From positions 39,135,885-39,199,884 of the forward strand of contig NC_045128.1 of NCBI RefSeq assembly GCF_007655135.1: a DNA stretch of 64,000 bases, written 5' to 3'. Shown piece by piece: positions 57,690-64,000 of the stretch. Position numbers and translations under genes: made by a program. The notes under the pieces are model-generated. The model had not been told where the DNA came from. It did no database searches and worked only from the letters and a program-made list of their open reading frames with translations. How positions within the stretch are numbered: the stretch's first letter is position 1; each line of letters opens with the position of its first letter. The DNA is from Punica granatum (lineage: Eukaryota > Streptophyta > Magnoliopsida > Myrtales > Lythraceae).

Positions 57690-58198
57690 GAGTATACATG
57701 GATATCGGGTATGGAATCGGTTTGAATCTACCGTTAGGATGAGATCTAGGTAGTTTGTACTGAAAATATTATAGGATCCGGGTATCAAAATACGGAACCC
57801 ATGAAAATCGGTTCCAATTATGATTTTTGCATATAGGGTATCCATAATTAAAACCGAAACCGGAACCGATACTCGGATTCGGATAATAATTTCCTCCATT
57901 ATAAATAGTTATATTCAGATATTCCTATATATAAAAAATATAGTAACTAATTTAAAAGAGTCTAAATTTATGTTGACATTCTGTTTTGCGTTAGACATTT
58001 TAGGTTTTATTTAGCGAGACAAAAAAATTTACATGTTTCAACATGGTATCCGAAACCCGTGGTATAAATTTCCGGATAGATTCTGGTTCCAAAATTCGAC
58101 AGGGTAGGGTCCGATTTCAAAATCTTGAAACCCGTCCCTTACAGGATAGAGTCCGTATATCGTGAAAAAAATAGGTTACCTGAACCCGCATACCCCTA
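57690..58198. mobile_element. Non-autonomous hAT-type element in unit C flank
   Basis: It is flanked by GCAAAGAG and GCAAGAGG, an imperfect 8-base pair. Unit B has the uninterrupted GGCCAAGAGGAACTC at about 51022-51036. The right end in reverse reads TAGGGGTATGCGGGTTCAG, like the left end of the element at 51774. The interior shares CGGTTCCAATTATG and GATTTCAAAATCTTG-type text with that family. Confidence 0.7.
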
Positions 58199-58559
58199 GC
58201 AAGAGGGACTCAAGCGTTCCGGAAAGCCGTTAATTCAAACATCCATATTATTATTATTATTATTTTATTTTTGCGCTTTCTGAGAATGAAACTGGAAGTA
58301 AACTCATCGCTTTCGATTTGCATTTAAAGTGTTACCTGTGCAAGGATTCGAAACTTACTGAAAGCACTCGAAGACATAATAAGTAAATGCTCGAGTGAGA
58401 AATAACGTTAGTTAATAAATGAAAATGCATGCAGGTATTAGGTGAAGAATCAACTTTGAGTTTTTCTTTTAAATGAATAAAGAACAATAGGGGATAATCC
58501 ATTTTCAATTATCATGGAGGAACAGAGTTGCATTCGATACCAATTACATGTTTTTTAAA

Positions 58560-59000
58560 AATATTTTTTGTTATAAGAACTCATGACTAGCATAGTCAAG
58601 AAATACAAAGAGAGATATAGGGCTCAGTGGATGATACACACATATGATAAAAAAAGAATGCAAGTAAGGACCTACATGTTAAGTTACATGTATTTTTTTA
58701 AGTAAATTACTCGATTTTTTTATAAAATTTTTTTGAATTATAAATAAATTACTTGAAATTTTTAAATAAATATTTGTACATATGGTACATGCATGTATCA
58801 TAAAATATTGAGAAAGATAAAGGAAACATACGTTAATTAAAATTTAATTAACGAGATTTGAATCCGAAATATTTTGATTTAAGAAGAGAACATGTGCACT
58901 ATACATATTACGAGTTTTTGTCAAATATTTTATGCTTTTGTTCATCCTACTAATCACGACACACTCTTTAACTTTACAAAGTACACCTTCCTAAAACTCA
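58560..59000. repeat. AT-rich duplicated spacer, truncated copy of unit C
   Basis: It matches 40300-40710 and 51390-51760 up to the phrase ACTTTACAAAGTACACCTTCC, after which similarity stops. This marks the right edge of the segmental duplication. Confidence 0.75.
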
Positions 59001-62000
59001 TGCATATTGGTTCATTTTTCTCTCCCCCGATCGATCTTCAATAGTCACATAATGCTGACAAACATAACTTGGTCATAACATAAATGGTGAAGGCCCAAGC
59101 GCTTCATATTTTCACAATTGAGGGAAAGAGATCTAGCGGTCGAACTCCAAAACCGTATGAATTCACAAGAATCCGGTTGCCAGAGTAAAAATATGCTATA
59201 TTCGAAGGGCAACACAAACATTCGGGATGTAATAATATGATTATACAAACATGCGTATCCGTAGTCGTTTTCTCCAATCAATCATTATCATAGAATTTTC
59301 AGACTAGATGTACATCGTATATATACTTGGTAAATATCTTAGATATATATTGCTATCGTGAGATCTTATAGTACATTAGATTTAAGTAATTTTTTCTCTT
59401 TCGTTAAATCGATCGATCAAGATGGAGCTTAGAAGGTCCAAAAAAAGAAAAAGAAAAAAAGGAAGATAAAGCTAAGCTAGTTATTAGCTAGGGTTATACT
59501 CTGCTGGAATAATTAGAGAATTTAAACATGTGACTGCCATTAATAGATTGAGATCGAGCAGTGAGTTATATACGCTGCAACTTGGGATGGGTGAGAGAGA
59601 TCAGTAAGAGAGGACATCACTTTTCAAGTAAAGCCCATGCAAAGCTGCCTCCCTCCTTCAGCTCCTTGTACGTGCGAACAACACCAATTCCTTCACTACT
59701 TAACCTTTCATCACTTTATTATTTGTGGGGCTTTTTTGTTACTGCTAGATGCTATAGCTGGGAAATGATATTAATTCCAACTTGCATAAAAGAAAATCAA
59801 ATAAATTTGATTCTCCAATCTCAGAAGGACATAGCGGTGAAGTTGCGGGTTTGCGTCCTCTCTATATATGCACTCGAACCTGTACGATCAACGTGAGGAA
59901 CGGAGTTTATATGACAGCTCTTATGCTTTCAGGGTGATATTTTATCTTGTTTATACACTCGGACCTTAATTAATGTCAACGAATTGTATTACTTATGCCT
60001 TTATGTACACATTCTAGATCAGTGCTTGACTTGGGTTGCAATATTGGAAAATTGTGTGGCCGTGGGAATTCGAGCTCGAGCATAAATATAATGGAGGGTC
60101 ATCGACTCATCATCATTCCCACGAAGTCGCAGTGGAGATTTTTTTTGCCGTTTTACTTTTGATTAAAATGAACCAAAAGGAATAATTGTGTCTGCAAATT
60201 ATTAATTTTGCAAACTTTGCATCATCAGTACGTACGGTCAGCAAAAAAAGGAAATTGCACGATACTATTATATATATAGCAAGAGATGCCCAAGAATATG
60301 ACTCACTGTTGGGTTGAAATTGGAAGCAAGAAATGCTTTTCCTCTTATCAATCCCAGCAAATGATACATGAATCTAACCTTATATCCCGCTACATTCTTA
60401 TGCTCCATTCCAGTATGCAATTCCACTGTCGCTATGGCAGCACTTTAATTATCTTTCTTTCTGAGGCTCAGCTCCGTTGTATAAATACATATATATATAT
60501 ATATATATATATTCTTTTTAACGACAGTGTCTACTAATCTCCATGGGGATACATAAATACCCCGCAAGCTAACATGGAGTATTTCTCTATGCGATTTCAT
60601 TATGACTTGAACTTGAATCGATCTTTTCGAAGGAAGTTGCACCCTTAAATCACCAAGTCAATCTTATCGAGTTTGCACAGAAGGAACGATCGAATTTCCT
60701 ACATAGAGCAGTGTAGGGCGGTTGATTTATTCAGCTTTTTTACAACTGAGGGCAAAAAGAGAGGTTCACGGGATTGGATTGGAGCCGCACAGTGCTCATT
60801 GTGACAATCGATTCCCCCCCTCGAGTGCAATATTATCTAATGAGAGACAGGATGGAAAAAGAACAGCTGGCTATGCATATAGCAATGGAATGGAATCTCC
60901 GATTTGGTCCTTAACATTACTATAATCGATCGACCGTACTTATTAGCCAGATTCTTATGCTTTTGCTGCTTAATTAGTGCGAAGGAAAAGCTACCAGAAG
61001 AAGGAGAGTGCGCTTTCAGGGGTTTCGGGATTGGAGCTTAACTAATTACTGCTGTGATTAATTAAACCTATAATGCCTCGAACGTTCATTCTGACAAATC
61101 ATTCCGGAAGTTCGTCTAAAAGGGACAATTTTAGTTCCGGTCTTTCATCTCTTCGATTCTACTTAAAGGCAATCTAATAACTTCACCATATAGTAGAAAG
61201 TAATTGTAATCATGTGCGGCCTCTCGTATTATATGCTAGCTGCAATCAGATGATGCCATATCAATGGCTCTGATATCCGCTTTGTTGGGTCCAGTTATTC
61301 TTTTTTTCCTCATAAGAAATAAAGGACGATAATGGCACCGATGGATGAGTGGTGGAGCTACGATTATAAGCACATTATGATTCTCTTGTCCTCTACTTAC
61401 ATATAATATATAATACCTGACCGATCGAGTCTAAAAGCCAAGTAATTGCCCTATTTAAGCCTTTTGAATGATCGAGGAAAGTGGAATGGGGGAAAGGACG
61501 ATGGGAAAAAAGCATAGACGACAGGACGTACGACAATACAATATGCTCTTTACTGTATCTTGCTAGGCAATTAATTAATTAATATGTTAAAAAAAATTAA
61601 TTATGCTGGTTGATCCTGCTCTTGATGGAAGCTTTGTATATAGTGGAGTGGAGATTGCGTTTAATTGAAGCACTTCCCATGGGACCTTCTTTTATTTATT
61701 TATTTTTCTGAAGAGTACAGTTTTGTTTATGAATAGTGGAACTTAATTCACATGTAATTCAATTTAAGGCTCATCACTTCACTTCTCTAAAGTCATTGCA
61801 CGTGCATTTGTTTTCATGGACCCAATTAGGTAACATACATGATTTAGTGCATACGTGAATCAATATATATTTAATTACAATGCATTTTTTCTACTTCAAA
61901 ATTTGCTAAGTGTGATGCCATCTCGGGATCTAACTCGGGTTTTAGAAATGAATGTAGAGCATTGTTAGTTTTTAAAGAAATTCTTCAAATTGTTCCATCT

Positions 62001-62976
62001 GTACCTTCTTTATTTAAATGCGCGCACAACTCCTTGACCAGTCATTGCTTGTCCATGAGATATATAATTCTTGTGGGCCAACGGATTATAATTGATTACT
62101 CAATTTTGCAATGATTGCAGATTACATTCTTCTAAAATTCTATGATGTCTTCAAAGACCAACTTCTTAGAGATAACCTCTAATTGTATATTGAAACAATT
62201 AGAGATTAATGTATTTAAAGGGAAGGATATGAGTCCCACCGAAAAAAGGGAAGGATATGAGTCCCGACAGTGATCTTCCACTACTAGGAACATGGATCTT
62301 CTAATCCTAACTTCACGCTCGAATTATATAATATCCTCCATTCACATTTTCTAGCAAATTATTGAAGTCTAATTATCAGCTTGATTTTGAATATGATCGC
62401 TGCATTGCCATTATGAAGAGTGAAAAAAAATGAGTTTTTTTTTGGTAGGATGAAGAAAAAAAACCTGTTATTCCTCGTATTTTCAAGATCATGATAGATT
62501 TCTTTTATCCTCGGATTAACTATGAAGAATCTTCACTTTTGATGAGAGCCCTATACATGTAAGAGAATTTAGGTTAGGTCATGTATAATCTATGAATTAA
62601 TTAATTAGAGAAAAATATCGATGCCATTACCCAAAAATAACCATGAATAGTGCATCTCAATTATGTTAATATTTATGAATATTTTAAAAAATTCACCTAA
62701 AAGGAGTGTATGTATATATCTCAAAACTCTTGACTGACCTTTGAACAAATACATACGTACATGGGCTAAGATGGTCGCTAAATACAGACGACGCACCTAG
62801 AGGAAATCCCGGGTTAGCGGGTGCGGGTGGGTTACTCAGAGGCGAAGATGGTCGCTGGATAAGTGGTTTTGCCCATTATATCGGCTATGCATCAGCAGTT
62901 GTTGCTGAACTCTGAGGAGCAAAGTCGGGTCTGGATCTTGCATGGGCTTTGGGTCTCTGGAAAGAGAAAATTTTAA
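59000..62976. other. Intergenic spacer, no supportable gene
   Basis: Unique AT-rich DNA right of the duplication. The open frames are short and have no domain or splice support. A (TA)n tract lies at 60488-60512. Several ATTAATTAATTAA-like runs occur near 61570-61600. Confidence 0.5.
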
Positions 62977-63157
62977 GGGCCTGTTTGGTTTCATGATGTG
63001 ATTTTAAAATCATGATTTTAATTTTAACTCTACCCACTATACAACAAAAACACACGTTTCCCAAGTCAAATTTATAATACCATTTCATTTGTCTTTTTCC
63101 ACAATCAAAATCAAAATCAAAATCAAACTTAGTTTAACTCTGAAACCAAACGCCTCC
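62977..63157. mobile_element. Tourist-like MITE, copy 4, best ends
   Basis: A 181-base element with ends GGGCCTGTTTGGTTTCATG and, in reverse, GGAGGCGTTTGGTTTCAG, flanked by TAA (62974-62976, 63158-63160). A 3-base TAA/TTA duplication and 16-17-base inverted ends fit PIF/Harbinger-type MITEs. Confidence 0.8.
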
Positions 63158-63160
63158 TAA

Positions 63161-64000
63161 ATGATCTTATCCTATATCGATGTGACGAGAAAGAATTAAT
63201 AAGAATTATTTAACGAAAAATAATTATGGCAATTATTTGAGTGGGTAACACTAATTTCTCTATTTTATGCAATTTAATTAGTGTTTTTTCACGTTACGTG
63301 GCGAGATAGGATCATCCCATAACTTCTCCACACGAAAATCATTGTTGCATTGAGATCAACTCTGTGATTGTGCACTGCAGCCTGGTCACAGGTGGAGTGG
63401 CTGTTAACCCTCCCCTTTCTAATTTGGTTTCATCCATCCGCGACTTGCTTTCAAAGAACTGGCAGAGTCCATACCTTTCGGGAAGGTAACACATGCGCGG
63501 ATTAAATCACTCGGAAATCTCTAGATCTCTCATGGGTCTCCATCTACTCCATATTCCTCCAGAGGGCATTTAGGCTCTTCTCGTTGATAATATATCTGGG
63601 ACTTTCATACCCTGCTTTTATGTAGTTTAATTTTTCTTGTGATTTTTCCCAGTATTTATTTATTATGAAAAAAATACTTACATACATACATACATATATA
63701 TATATATATAACATTCATTTTCAAAAGTTCTTTTTCTTGGGTATTTTTCAGTATCTTTCTCATCTCAAAAAATAAACTTAATAGTACTCTAAATAAAAAG
63801 CTTTTAATTTATTAAAGATAGTACAACACAGTAATGCACATTTTCAGTTGGTAACAAAAAAATTTCATGTTCAATAATTAAATGGGACTACCCATACCCC
63901 TTTATCAGATATATATTTAGAATTTCTATTAGGCTGATAGGCCTTCCTCATAACCAAAAAAAAAAAAGAAAAAAAAAGAGCTTTTAATTTCTTCCGATAC
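63161..64000. other. Spacer to window end
   Basis: No gene is seen. A (TA)n tract lies at about 63692-63710. The poly-A run near 63955-63980 could be the tail of a retroelement, but nothing else supports that. Confidence 0.4.

Noticed and set aside
62885..63088. 67-aa minus-strand frame, similar in part to 12298-12579 and 37452-37658
   Set aside because: The similarity comes from the Tourist-like MITE, which is non-coding.
1..64000. CRISPR arrays, bacterial operons, rRNA or organelle insertions
   Set aside because: Searched by eye for regular spaced repeats, polycistronic spacing and organelle gene text; none were seen. The repeats present are microsatellites, transposons and segmental copies.

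Overview
The window is nuclear DNA of a flowering plant, probably a eudicot. The genes are sparse, intron-containing and flanked by AT-rich spacers full of (TA)n tracts and transposons. Their best-recognised products are plant proteins: NDR1/HIN1-like LEA_2 proteins, a CTF7/ESCO cohesin acetyltransferase, Mediator subunit 27, plant LRAT/NC-domain proteins and a DUF7138 protein. Species cannot be fixed from sequence alone. Exon models below were built by hand from splice sites, and each multi-exon model keeps its reading phase at every junction.

Layout. 1-5.6 kb: spacer with a probable gypsy-type LTR remnant and SINE fragments. 5.6-16 kb: a minus-strand cluster of three LEA_2/NHL genes plus a broken fourth copy. 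16.8-19.4 kb: a four-exon minus-strand gene of unknown function. 20.2-25.6 kb: a foldback MULE-like MITE, a SINE, and a complete hAT transposon (21546-25598) with terminal inverted repeats, an 8-bp target duplication and an intact three-exon transposase. 29.6-30.3 kb: DUF7138 gene. 32.1-34.1 kb: six-exon cohesin acetyltransferase with an N-terminal PCNA-binding motif. 35.3-35.8 kb: a small three-exon gene model.

36.5-59 kb is the most unusual part: a nested tandem segmental duplication whose unit is MED27 (+ strand), a convergent LRAT-domain gene (- strand), then an AT-rich spacer. Three LRAT genes are all intact with catalytic residues kept. Of four MED27 copies only one (45393-48475) is intact; the others are a 3' half with a nonsense codon, a start-codon stub, and a chimeric remnant made by deletions. 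Different transposons inserted in different copies leave natural empty sites, so target duplications and the order of events can be read directly. 59-64 kb is spacer with one more MITE and no gene I can support.

The LEA_2/NHL genes are probably membrane-anchored stress/defence proteins. The acetyltransferase acts in sister-chromatid cohesion and MED27 in transcription. I see no operon-like functional link between the clusters.
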